Part shown: positions 1-8,366 of the stretch, in pieces | Layout: each line of letters starts with the position of its first letter | How positions within the stretch are numbered: position 1 is the first letter of the stretch | Origin: an uncultured Alphaproteobacteria bacterium | GTDB taxonomy: Bacteria > Pseudomonadota > Alphaproteobacteria > Puniceispirillales > Puniceispirillaceae | Assembly (NCBI GenBank): GCA_937924895.1 | Contig: CALEYP010000009.1 | Span: 1 to 43,375, forward strand | Direction: 5' to 3' | DNA: 43,375 bases | Program-made: the position numbers and the translations under genes | The notes under the pieces: generated by a model | What the model saw: the letters and a program-made list of their open reading frames with translations, nothing else | The model's database searches: none | What the model was told of the DNA's origin: nothing

Positions 1-36
1 AAAATCGATTGGTTCTTACATGGGTTTTTTGCCTGA
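1..36 (+). CDS. imuB: ImuB (Y-family-like mutasome protein), C-terminal end only
   Basis: Only the last eleven codons and a TGA stop lie in the window. They read KIDWFLHGFFA, which resembles the aromatic His-Gly-Phe-Phe tail I associate with ImuB proteins. Its position just upstream of dnaE2 fits the imuA-imuB-dnaE2 SOS cassette, in which ImuB is a catalytically dead Y-family protein that links DnaE2 to the beta clamp. Identification rests on a very short tail plus the neighbour, so it is likely but not certain. The 63 bases between this stop and dnaE2 contain a second copy of part of this 3' end. Confidence 0.7.
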   Translation, partial: KIDWFLHGFFA

Positions 37-57
37 GTTTTTAACATGGGTTTTTTG
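18..57 (+). repeat. 14-bp direct repeat at the imuB 3' end
   Basis: The sequence acatgggttttttg occurs at 18-31, inside the last codons of imuB, and again at 44-57 in the spacer before dnaE2, a 26-bp offset. It looks like a small local duplication. The second copy is in another frame and encodes nothing obvious. Confidence 0.8.
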
Positions 58-99
58 ACGTGACTTCCACTTTCTCCTCTTGATGTAACAGATAATTTT

Positions 100-3000
100 A
101 TGACGACGGCACTGATTGGCGCACTGACAAATTTCAGCTTTCTAGAAGGGGCCTCACATCCGCATGAGATGGTTGAGACAGCTGCCGCGATGGGCTGGCA
201 TGCCATTGGGATTCAAGATAATGGCACCATGGCAGGGATTGTCCGTGCCCATATGGCGGCACAAGAGGCAGGGATTAAGCTCCTCATAGGCGTGCGCCTC
301 ACATTACATGATGGGGTTGATGTCGCCTTATATGCCCGCAATCGCGAGGGCTATGGGTCTATCTGCCAGCTATTAAGTCAGCTTAATATGTCTTATGAAA
401 GGCCCGCAGGCGAAGCAAGCTCGACCGCTGTGAAAGCTCATATGGCAGATATGTCTCGCCTCTCAGAGCATGTCGCCGTGGTGATACAACCGCCATCAGA
501 ACCTGATGAGGGGCTGTACCGTTTGTATCAGGCTTTGGCCACCTTGGTAAAAGGCCCGCTTTATGGGGGCGGCTATCTTTGCCGTGATGGCGGTGACGAA
601 GCCCGCCTTCATAAGATGCAAGATTATGCAAAAGCGGCCAAAATCCCGTTCATCGCGCTAGCAGCGGCGCATTATCATATTTCTGACCGCCGCCCTTTGG
701 CAGATGTCTTATGTTGTATCAAACATAAGACGACATTGAAGGACGCAGGGCATTTGCTCTCACGCAATGCCGAATATGTCTTGCGGACACCACAGGAAAT
801 GCGGCGCTTATGGCGCGGCTATGAGGCGGCCTTAGATCAGGCTGATGCCTTTGCGCAAGACTGTGATTTTGCCATGTCAGAATTATCATATGAATATCCT
901 GAGGAAATCTTATCAAAGGGTCGTTCAGCGATTGATGAATTGGATTTTCAGACATGGCGTGGTGCTGCAGACCGCTATCCAGATGGGGTGCCAGAGATTG
1001 TACAAGGCTATTTGCGCAAAGAATTAATGCTGGTTCGCAAATTATCCTATGCGCCCTTTTTTCTCACGGTCTTTGATATTGTCCGCTATGCACGTAGCCG
1101 TCAGATACTCTGTCAGGGACGAGGGTCGGCCGCCAATTCAGCGATTTGTTATTGTTTGGGGATTACCTCGGTTGACCCGGCGCGATCAGAGCCATTATTT
1201 GAACGGTTTGTCTCTGAAGCACGGAATGAGCCCCCTGATATTGATGTGGATTTCGAGCATGAGAGACGTGAAGAGATCATTCAATATATCTATTTCAAAT
1301 ATGGGCGTCATCGCGCGGGCCTAGCCGCAGCTGTTATCACCTATCGTGGGCGCAGTGCTTTGCGCGAGATTGCCAAAGTTTTTGGGATGAGCCGTGATGT
1401 TCAAAATGCGTTATCAGGTGAAGTATGGGGACGTGAGCGGGCGCAATTTGATGATGAGATTTTACGCCGGGCAGGGTTAAATTTAGACGATCCTAATTTG
1501 CGTTTGGTCTTGAAATTAGCGCGCCAGATGCGTGGCTTTCCGCGTCATCTTTCACAACATGTTGGCGGCTTTGTGATTGCCAGAGACAGGCTTGACCAGC
1601 TTTGTGCTATTCGCCCTGCTGCGATGCAAGACCGTTCATTGATTGAATGGGATAAGGATGATTTGGAGTCTTTAGGCCTGTTGAAGGTTGATATTCTGGC
1701 TCTTGGGATGTTGTCTTGTATCAGGCGCGCCTTTGATTTGATGTATCATTATTATCATCAGGCCCTGACATTAGCCTCTATCCCGCCCGAAGATAAAGCC
1801 ACCTATGATATGTTGTGCCGCGGGGAATCTGTGGGTGTCTTTCAGGTTGAATCACGGGCCCAGATGGCGATGCTGCCGCGCCTGCAACCACGCTGTTTTC
1901 ATGATCTGGTTGTGCAGGTTGCGATTGTGAGGCCAGGCCCTATCCAAGGTGATATGGTGCATCCTTATTTGCGGCGCCGCGCTGGGGTGGAAAAAGTGAC
2001 CTATCCGTCTCTTGAGTTGCGTGGTGTGTTAGAGCGCACCTTAGGTGTGCCATTATTTCAAGAGCAAGCGATGAAAATTGCCATTGTTGGCGCAGGCTTC
2101 TCAGGCAGCGAGGCTGATCAATTGCGCCGCGCCATGGCAACCTTTAAAAAAGATGGTAAGATTCATGAATTTTATGACCGTATGGTCAAAGGCATGGTGG
2201 CCAAAGGATATGATGAAGCCTTTGCCACGCGATGTTTTAAACAGATTGAAGGCTTTGGCACCTATGGCTTTCCGGAATCGCATGCTGCTAGTTTTGCGCT
2301 ACTTGTTTATGTCTCGGCATGGCTGAAATGCCATTATCCTGATGTGTTTATCTGTGCACTGATTAATGCGCAGCCTATGGGATTTTATGCCCCAGCACAG
2401 TTAATTTCCGAAGCACGGCGTAGCAAAGTTGAAGTGCGCGCGATTGATCTTAATCGATCTGATTGGGATTGTACGTTAGAGCCACTTGCAAATGGGCGTC
2501 ACGCTTTGCGATTAGGTCTCCGTTTAGTGCGCAACCTGAGCAAGGCAGATGCCGAACGCATCGTGGCATGTCGTATATCACCCTATCGCTCCCTAGAAGA
2601 GGTGATGCGTAAGGCAGATCTATCTTTGGGGGCGTTGGAAGCCTTGGCAAAAGCAGATGTGTTTACCAGCCTCTCACTGACAGCCAGAGACGCCTTTTGG
2701 CAGATTAAGAAATTGGGCAAAGAACAATTCCATAAATTACCGTTATTTGATGCGGCCCATCATAGAAGTGACAAGCTATCAGGCGAGACAGAGGTGATTC
2801 AGTTACCAGAAGCACATATTGGGGAAAAATTGGTCATGGATTATGGCGCCACAGGCTTATCATTGCGTGCGCATCCTATCAGCCTATTAGCCCCGTATTT
2901 TACACAAGATAACTGGCAAGGTTGTCACATTGCTGCCACAGCACGTCATGGTTTGCGTCTGTCTTTAGTGGGGCTTGTGACAGTGCGCCAAAAACCAGGC

Positions 3001-3261
3001 ACGGCCAAAGGTACTATGTTTATCACAATGGAAGATGGTGATTTCAGTTTGAATGTGATTATCTGGCCAGATTTGTGTGAAACCTATCGCCAGGCAATTT
3101 TAAAGTCGCGCTTATTAGGTGTGGTGGGGCGGATTCAGCGCGAAGGACGCGTACTGCATTTCATCGCAGAGCGTTTGGAGTCATGCGACCATTATTTAGA
3201 GCATTTGCAAACAGCATCAGGCACAAAATTTGCCGCGGCTAAGGGACGAAATTTCCATTAA
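100..3261 (+). CDS. dnaE2: Error-prone DNA polymerase DnaE2 (ImuC)
   Basis: A C-family DNA polymerase alpha-subunit paralogue that carries out SOS-induced translesion synthesis together with ImuA and ImuB. The 1053-residue length is normal for ImuC. The N-terminus (NFSFLEGASHPHEMV) is the start of the PHP domain. The palm motif PPDIDVDFEHERREE near residue 377 and KVDILALGML near 530 hold the catalytic aspartates. The C-terminus carries the OB-fold region. The ATG at 100 fits the family's N-terminus, but no Shine-Dalgarno sequence is visible before it, so translation may be coupled to imuB. I found no alphaproteobacterial LexA box (GTTC-N7-GTTC) in the 99 bases upstream, which fits control from a promoter before the cassette. 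Family assignment is firm; SOS control is inferred. Confidence 0.95.
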   Translation: MTTALIGALTNFSFLEGASHPHEMVETAAAMGWHAIGIQDNGTMAGIVRAHMAAQEAGIKLLIGVRLTLHDGVDVALYARNREGYGSICQLLSQLNMSYERPAGEASSTAVKAHMADMSRLSEHVAVVIQPPSEPDEGLYRLYQALATLVKGPLYGGGYLCRDGGDEARLHKMQDYAKAAKIPFIALAAAHYHISDRRPLADVLCCIKHKTTLKDAGHLLSRNAEYVLRTPQEMRRLWRGYEAALDQADAFAQDCDFAMSELSYEYPEEILSKGRSAIDELDFQTWRGAADRYPDGVPEIVQGYLRKELMLVRKLSYAPFFLTVFDIVRYARSRQILCQGRGSAANSAICYCLGITSVDPARSEPLFERFVSEARNEPPDIDVDFEHERREEIIQYIYFKYGRHRAGLAAAVITYRGRSALREIAKVFGMSRDVQNALSGEVWGRERAQFDDEILRRAGLNLDDPNLRLVLKLARQMRGFPRHLSQHVGGFVIARDRLDQLCAIRPAAMQDRSLIEWDKDDLESLGLLKVDILALGMLSCIRRAFDLMYHYYHQALTLASIPPEDKATYDMLCRGESVGVFQVESRAQMAMLPRLQPRCFHDLVVQVAIVRPGPIQGDMVHPYLRRRAGVEKVTYPSLELRGVLERTLGVPLFQEQAMKIAIVGAGFSGSEADQLRRAMATFKKDGKIHEFYDRMVKGMVAKGYDEAFATRCFKQIEGFGTYGFPESHAASFALLVYVSAWLKCHYPDVFICALINAQPMGFYAPAQLISEARRSKVEVRAIDLNRSDWDCTLEPLANGRHALRLGLRLVRNLSKADAERIVACRISPYRSLEEVMRKADLSLGALEALAKADVFTSLSLTARDAFWQIKKLGKEQFHKLPLFDAAHHRSDKLSGETEVIQLPEAHIGEKLVMDYGATGLSLRAHPISLLAPYFTQDNWQGCHIAATARHGLRLSLVGLVTVRQKPGTAKGTMFITMEDGDFSLNVIIWPDLCETYRQAILKSRLLGVVGRIQREGRVLHFIAERLESCDHYLEHLQTASGTKFAAAKGRNFH

Positions 3262-3330
3262 ATATAGGGTTGTGATTGACATAAGCCGTGCTTTGGTTGT
3301 TGCTAGACAGACAGAAAAAAGGAGGCGCAT

Positions 3331-3750
3331 ATGGATGATTTGATTCCGCAAACCACAGGTCAGCATTATACAGGTCGTTGTCATTGTGGCAGCGTGACCT
3401 TTGCCTGTGAGGGCCCGCTGCGTCCCATTGTAATTTGTCATTGTCTTGATTGTTTGCGCATCGCTGGTATGAGTTGGGGCGCGACAAGTGCCGCTCATGA
3501 TCTGTTCCGCATTACCAAGGGCGAAGAGATGCTTGACTGGTATGCGTCTTCAGATTTTGCAAAACGTGGATTCTGTAAGACCTGCCATGCACAGATGTTC
3601 TACCAGCTAGCAGATAGTGACCGGATTTCAATCGCGCCTGGCATGTTGGAGAATCATGATGGTCTCTATAGCAAGGGACACATCTTCAGAGACTCCTTGC
3701 CGGCCTGCTGTGTGCATGATGACACACTGCCAGATATTGAGAGATATTAA
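3331..3750 (+). CDS. GFA/CENP-V-type zinc-binding protein
   Basis: A 139-residue protein of the glutathione-dependent formaldehyde-activating (GFA) fold. The zinc-binding cysteines are visible: CHC at residues 17-19, the CHCLDC cluster at 36-41 and the CKTC pair at 82-85. In characterised members the fold binds zinc and in some cases glutathione. Many family members have no known reaction, so formaldehyde chemistry should not be assumed. A strong ribosome-binding site (aaaggaggcgcat) precedes the ATG, so it can be translated independently of dnaE2, which ends 69 bases upstream. Its TAA shares the palindromic TTAA at 3747-3750 with the stop of the convergent carboxypeptidase gene, so the two overlap by four bases. 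Confidence 0.85.
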   Translation: MDDLIPQTTGQHYTGRCHCGSVTFACEGPLRPIVICHCLDCLRIAGMSWGATSAAHDLFRITKGEEMLDWYASSDFAKRGFCKTCHAQMFYQLADSDRISIAPGMLENHDGLYSKGHIFRDSLPACCVHDDTLPDIERY

Positions 3751-4985
3751 GCGTCTTTATGAAGGGCGATCGGCAGGGCGATACACGCCTTGCCAGAGCT
3801 AAATAAAGCCGCACAGGCCGCGCGTGCTTCGGTTTCCTCTAAATTGCCAAAGCGGACACGCCAGAGTGGCATTTCACCACTCATCACAACTGATAATTCA
3901 GCTGGCACAAGTTTAAGAACCTTGGCGGCATTACGTCTCGCATCGATGGCCGCTTTATGCGCATTTACACGGCGTGCAAAGCTCCCTACTTGAATAGCCC
4001 AGCTTTCCGCTTCTTCAATGCGCGTAGGCACATCTTGCGGGGCTAATAACGCAGCTACTTCTACGCTGGCTGGTTTTGTTTGCGGACGTGCCGGCATATT
4101 CGGCCGAGGCGGCGGCGGCGGCGGAACGGCCGCAATCTGACGAACGGCAAAAGGCTGAACACGTTTGAACTGCGCTGATAAAATCTTAGTCATATGGGCA
4201 TTGCGGCTATTGCCTGTGCGCCCACCAAAGACGACACCAATGAGGCGCACACCATTGCGCTCGGTCGCTGCTACCAGATTAAAGCCAGAGGCATTGGTAT
4301 AGCCTGTCTTAATTCCATCTGTACCGTCAAAGCTACGCAAGAGCTTGTTGTGGTTCCCATATTTCCGCCCCTTATAGGTGAAACTCGTACGCGAGAAATA
4401 ATGATAATATTGGGGAAAATCACGGCGAATAGCCACGCCAAGGCGCGCCATATCACGGGCGGTCGATTTTTGTTTACGGTTTGGTAAGCCAGAGGCATTC
4501 TTGAACGTCGTGTTAATCATGCCAAGCGCGCGGGCTTTCCGTGTCATACGTTTGGCAAATTCCCGTTCCGTGCCTGATAAGGCCTCTGATACAACGGTGG
4601 CAACATCATTAGCGGATTTAGTCACAAGCGCCAAAATGGCATTTTCAACCGAAATAGACGAGCCCACAGGTAAATAGAGCTTTGATGGTGACCGGCTAGC
4701 CGCAACACGTGACACTTTAAGGCGGCTATCAAGGGTTAACCGCCCAGCTTCTATCTCTTCAAATAGCAGGTACAGCGTCATAATTTTCGTAAGAGAGGCC
4801 GGATATAATTTTTTATCCGCATTGCGTGAAAATAGGACACGCCCAGTGGCTTCTTCAATCACAATTGCGGCATAACGATTGGAGGCTTGCGCTGGTGTTG
4901 TTGGCGCCATCAGCGCGACACACAGCAAGGCAAGTCCAAGGAAAGAAAGCAGATGCTGCCTAAATTTCACGATCACACCACTCAT
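3747..4985 (-). CDS. dacA: D-alanyl-D-alanine carboxypeptidase (PBP5/6-type) with C-terminal SPOR domain
   Basis: A periplasmic serine peptidase of family S11 that trims the terminal D-Ala from peptidoglycan stem peptides. The 412-residue protein has a signal peptide (residues 1-35, ending AQAS) and all three penicillin-binding motifs: SLTK at 64-67 with Ser64 as nucleophile, SAN at 124-126 and KTG at 226-228. A linker with six consecutive prolines (288-293) leads to a SPOR domain (about 328-405), which in characterised proteins binds denuded glycan at division sites. The SPOR domain takes the place of the amphipathic membrane anchor of E. coli DacA. The gene lies 162 bases downstream of clpB on the same strand with a hairpin between them, so it probably has its own promoter. 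Septal targeting is an inference from the SPOR domain. Confidence 0.93.
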   Translation of the reverse strand: MSGVIVKFRQHLLSFLGLALLCVALMAPTTPAQASNRYAAIVIEEATGRVLFSRNADKKLYPASLTKIMTLYLLFEEIEAGRLTLDSRLKVSRVAASRSPSKLYLPVGSSISVENAILALVTKSANDVATVVSEALSGTEREFAKRMTRKARALGMINTTFKNASGLPNRKQKSTARDMARLGVAIRRDFPQYYHYFSRTSFTYKGRKYGNHNKLLRSFDGTDGIKTGYTNASGFNLVAATERNGVRLIGVVFGGRTGNSRNAHMTKILSAQFKRVQPFAVRQIAAVPPPPPPRPNMPARPQTKPASVEVAALLAPQDVPTRIEEAESWAIQVGSFARRVNAHKAAIDARRNAAKVLKLVPAELSVVMSGEMPLWRVRFGNLEETEARAACAALFSSGKACIALPIALHKDA

Positions 4986-5103
4986 CGTAAATTCACGAAA
5001 ACCACTCTATCTAGAAGCGGCTAAGGTGAATCATACTAAATCTTGCGGTAATGTCTATGGTGCATTCGCATGAAATAGGTGTTTTATGCACCTCAAGGCT
5101 AAG

Positions 5104-5133
5104 AGGGTAGGCGGCAAAAGGCCGCCTATCCCT
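5104..5133 (-). terminator. GC-rich hairpin after clpB
   Basis: The inverted repeat aggcggc / gccgcct at 5109-5127 has a five-base loop and can be extended by TA and GGG/CCC pairs with one bulge, out to 5105-5133. It lies 15 bases past the clpB stop on the minus strand. No clear T-run follows in that direction, so it could be a weak or Rho-assisted terminator or an mRNA-stabilising structure. Confidence 0.55.
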
Positions 5134-5147
5134 AAAAATGGCTTTAA

Positions 5148-7742
5148 TTAAGCCTCAGACATTTTGTCTTGTTTGGTGATGGTAAGGGTGTCTGCGGTAG
5201 CATCTAGATCGATGAGCAGCGTGTCACCTTCGCCAAATTGCCCATCAAGAAGAGACGTGGCCAAAATATTCTGAAGCTCATTTTGAACAACTCGTTTCAA
5301 AGGGCGTGCGCCAAAATGCGGATCATATCCCTTATCCCCAAGCCATAATTTAGCGTCTTCAGTGACAGTGAATGAGATATGTTTTTCAGACAATCTCTCT
5401 TGAAGACGGTGTAACTGCAACTCAACAATCTCTGCCATATTATCCCGGCTGAGCCGTTTAAATAAAATGGTCTCATCAAGACGGTTAAGAAATTCTGGCC
5501 GAAAGAAGTGATGCAAATCTGCCATCACAGCATCGCTGGCTTCTTCTGAGGCGGCATTATCTGGCAAGGCCAACAGATGGTCTGCCCCAATATTAGAGGT
5601 TAGCAAAATCAGTGTGTTACGGAAATCAACTTCACGGCCCTGCCCATCGGTCAATCGCCCTTCATCCAGCAATTGGAGAAGCACATTGAAAATATCAGGA
5701 TGCGCCTTTTCAACTTCATCAAAGAGAATAATCTGATAAGGGCGTCTGCGGACCGCTTCGGTGAGGCTACCACCATCTTCATAGCCAACATAGCCTGGAG
5801 GGGCACCAATAAGCCGGGATACCGCATGTTTTTCCATATATTCTGACATATCAAGGCGCAAAATAGCCTTGTCATCATCAAAGAGGAAATCAGCTAATCC
5901 TTTCGCAAGTTCGGTTTTGCCAACCCCTGTTGGCCCTAGCATCAAGAAGGAGCCGATGGGCTGATCAGGATCGCTGATACCTGCTCTGGCCCGTCGTGTT
6001 GCATGAGAAACAGCTGATATTGCTTGATCTTGTCCAATCACACGGCGGCCTAAAATGGCTTCCATCTGTAGCAATTTATCTTGCTCCCCTTCGAGCATTT
6101 TATCCATCGGAATGCCTGTCCAGCTGGCGATCACTTGCGCGATGTGAGACGGCTCAACCGCCTCATCTGTTAAGGCTGATGCGGCAACGGCTTCCTTTGC
6201 TGCCTTTAACTCTGCCTCTAGGGCAGGAAGGGTCGCATATGTCAGTTCTGCGGCTTTCTCCAAAGCGCCATCTCGCTGGGCTGTTTGCAGATGATATCGT
6301 GCTGTCTCTAATTCTTGTTGTAATCTTGTGACTTCGCCGCGCTGCTGGGTGACAGCATCCCATTCTTTTGTGAGGGCCTCGGAGTCTGCTTCGAGGGCGT
6401 CTAGCTCTTTGGCAATGGCGGATAGGCGCTTATCGGCACGTCCTTCTCCCTCTTTTAGCAAGGCCGCTTGTTCAATTTTTAGATGAACAATTTGTCTATC
6501 AATGTCTTCAAGCGCCTCTGGTTTGCTGTCTGATTTAATCCGCAAATGGCTGGCGGCCTCATCCATCACGTCAATGGCTTTGTCTGGCAAAAACCGCTCA
6601 TTTATATAACGTTGCGATAAATGTGCCGCGGCAATCAGCGCGTCATCTTTGATGCGAATGCCATGATGGAGTTCATATTTTTCCTTTAAACCGCGCAAAA
6701 TGAACACGGTGTCTGCGACAGTGGGCTCTTCAACAAAGACAGGCTGAAACCGGCGTGCTAGCGCTGAATCTTTTTCAATATAAGTGCGATATTCATCCAA
6801 TGTGGTTGCGCCGATACAATGAAGTTCGCCGCGGGCAAGGGCCGGCTTCAATAAATTGGATGCATCCATGGCGCCATCTGTTTTGCCTGCCCCTACAAGT
6901 TGATGCATCTCGTCAATAAAGAGGATGATGTCACCTTCTTGATCTGTGATTTCTTGCAACACAGCTTTCAGACGCTCTTCAAATTCGCCGCGATATTTAG
7001 CCCCTGCTACAAGCGCGCCCATATCAAGCGCCATAAGTTGTTTGTCAAGTAACGCTGCTGGCACATCGCGATTTATGATGCGTTGCGCCAAACCTTCGGC
7101 GATAGCTGTTTTACCAACTCCTGGCTGGCCAATAAGAACAGGATTATTTTTCGTGCGTCTTGCTAGGATTTGAATGGTGCGACGCACTTCTTCGTCACGT
7201 CCGATAACAGGGTCAAGCTTACCCGCTCTCGCCTTAGCAGTGAGGTCGATTGCAAAGCGGCTGAGTGATTCAAAATGATCTTCTGCATTGTCAGAGTTGA
7301 TTGTGCGCCCTTTGCGCATGGCGGTAATTGCGGCGTCAATCGCAGCGGCTGTCGCGCCTGCTTTTTGCAGCAGTGTGCTGGTCTCATCACGGGATTGTGC
7401 CATGGCTAAGATGACCATATCTCCTGCAACAAACGCATCACCTCTGGCTTTGCCCAATTTCTCAGCCTCGGCCAAAATCTTTGCCAAAGCGGTATCAAGC
7501 GATAATTGGCTCGTACCAGATAAGGTAGGGTAGGCGTCGATGGTGGCATCACAAGCGGCCTTCAGCGCCGTAACATCACCACCCGAGCGGCCAATGAGTG
7601 TCGCGGCAAGGGATGTATCATCCTCTAGCATCGCCTGCATAAGATGCGTGGCTTTTAGCTGGCTATGATTGGCGGTAAGCGCGTTATTCTGGGCCGTGCC
7701 AAGGGCAGTGCGCACCAAGGCTGTTAGGTTTTCCATTGTCAT
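5148..7742 (-). CDS. clpB: ATP-dependent disaggregase ClpB
   Basis: A hexameric Hsp100 chaperone that pulls polypeptides out of aggregates together with DnaK. I place the start at the ATG at 7742, which has GGAG six bases upstream. This gives 864 residues, close to E. coli ClpB (857), whereas the longest frame adds 37 unconvincing residues. Domains in order: a Clp N domain (about 5-145), AAA module 1 with Walker A GQPGVGKT at 205-212, a coiled-coil middle domain (about 400-520) that separates ClpB from ClpA, AAA module 2 with GPTGVGKT near 600, and the C-terminal domain. No ClpP-docking IGF/IGL loop is apparent, as expected. It is divergent from clpS-clpA. Heat-shock control is usual for the family, but I could not identify a convincing RpoH promoter. 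Confidence 0.97.
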   Translation of the reverse strand: MTMENLTALVRTALGTAQNNALTANHSQLKATHLMQAMLEDDTSLAATLIGRSGGDVTALKAACDATIDAYPTLSGTSQLSLDTALAKILAEAEKLGKARGDAFVAGDMVILAMAQSRDETSTLLQKAGATAAAIDAAITAMRKGRTINSDNAEDHFESLSRFAIDLTAKARAGKLDPVIGRDEEVRRTIQILARRTKNNPVLIGQPGVGKTAIAEGLAQRIINRDVPAALLDKQLMALDMGALVAGAKYRGEFEERLKAVLQEITDQEGDIILFIDEMHQLVGAGKTDGAMDASNLLKPALARGELHCIGATTLDEYRTYIEKDSALARRFQPVFVEEPTVADTVFILRGLKEKYELHHGIRIKDDALIAAAHLSQRYINERFLPDKAIDVMDEAASHLRIKSDSKPEALEDIDRQIVHLKIEQAALLKEGEGRADKRLSAIAKELDALEADSEALTKEWDAVTQQRGEVTRLQQELETARYHLQTAQRDGALEKAAELTYATLPALEAELKAAKEAVAASALTDEAVEPSHIAQVIASWTGIPMDKMLEGEQDKLLQMEAILGRRVIGQDQAISAVSHATRRARAGISDPDQPIGSFLMLGPTGVGKTELAKGLADFLFDDDKAILRLDMSEYMEKHAVSRLIGAPPGYVGYEDGGSLTEAVRRRPYQIILFDEVEKAHPDIFNVLLQLLDEGRLTDGQGREVDFRNTLILLTSNIGADHLLALPDNAASEEASDAVMADLHHFFRPEFLNRLDETILFKRLSRDNMAEIVELQLHRLQERLSEKHISFTVTEDAKLWLGDKGYDPHFGARPLKRVVQNELQNILATSLLDGQFGEGDTLLIDLDATADTLTITKQDKMSEA

Positions 7743-8036
7743 TACTATCTCCATCTTTAAGGCAACAGCCCTCATCAGAGGCTCTGCTGATATGTGGGAT
7801 GAAGCTCCTACCTGCGAGGCAGCATAGGAGGCATTCACTGCGTCTTCTTGCATATCGGTATGAGGCGCGGCTTTGTCAATGGTGGGGGTCTGGACGGGTG
7901 ACGATGCTAGAAATGGGAAGGGATCTTGGGGATCACCATCTTGTGAAAAGCCTAAAGAATTTTGCGCCTCCCTCTTCCAATTTCAGTAAAAATGCCAATA
8001 TCATTAACAGGTAACAAGTTGGTTAATGGAAGTGAC
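7743..8036. promoter_or_regulatory. Divergent clpB / clpS intergenic region
   Basis: These 294 bases must contain the promoters of clpB (leftward) and clpSA (rightward). On the minus strand there is a TTGACA hexamer with, 17 bases on, a poor -10-like GATATG. I see no clear heat-shock consensus and no operator. Reading frames across this stretch have no recognisable family features. Confidence 0.4.
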
Positions 8037-8360
8037 ATGGCAGATAAAAAACCAATAGATCAAGATCCCGATGGTGATTTGGTTCTGCAGGAACGCATCA
8101 AAACAGCAAAGCCTCCTCTTTACCGGGTGCTGATGCTTAATGATGACTATACGCCAATGGAGTTTGTGGTCATGGTGTTGCAACGCTTTTTTGGTCACAA
8201 TCATGAATCAGCCCAGCGCATTATGCTTCACGTCCATCAAAGAGGCGTAGGTGTCTGCGGTGTTTTTACCTATGAGATTGCCGAGACAAAGGCTGCACAG
8301 GTGATGAATTTTGCCCGTCAGAATGAACATCCCCTCCAGCTTCAGCTTGAAAAGGAATAA
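8037..8360 (+). CDS. clpS: ATP-dependent Clp protease adaptor ClpS
   Basis: A 107-residue adaptor that binds N-terminal destabilising residues (N-degrons) and delivers the substrate to ClpA. The start at 8037 is chosen because ggaag lies just upstream and the protein then begins with the usual short polar tail before the core. The core motif LMLNDDYTPMEFVVMVL contains the Asn-Asp pair and the Met that line the N-degron pocket in characterised ClpS, and GVGVCGVFTYEIAETK matches the C-terminal core. A longer frame beginning at 7962 adds unrelated residues. It ends seven bases before clpA, so the two are almost surely co-transcribed. Confidence 0.95.
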   Translation: MADKKPIDQDPDGDLVLQERIKTAKPPLYRVLMLNDDYTPMEFVVMVLQRFFGHNHESAQRIMLHVHQRGVGVCGVFTYEIAETKAAQVMNFARQNEHPLQLQLEKE

Positions 8361-8366
8361 CGTGTC

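Noticed and set aside
1..99. LexA box before dnaE2
   Set aside because: GTTC occurs at 12-15 but no second GTTC follows at the 7-base spacing.
7743..7853. 37-residue N-terminal extension of ClpB
   Set aside because: The internal ATG at 7742 has a good GGAG site and matches the usual ClpB start; the extension has no family similarity.
7900..7975. Heat-shock (RpoH) promoter for clpB or clpS
   Set aside because: CTTG-like sequences are present but none is followed at proper spacing by a convincing -10 element.
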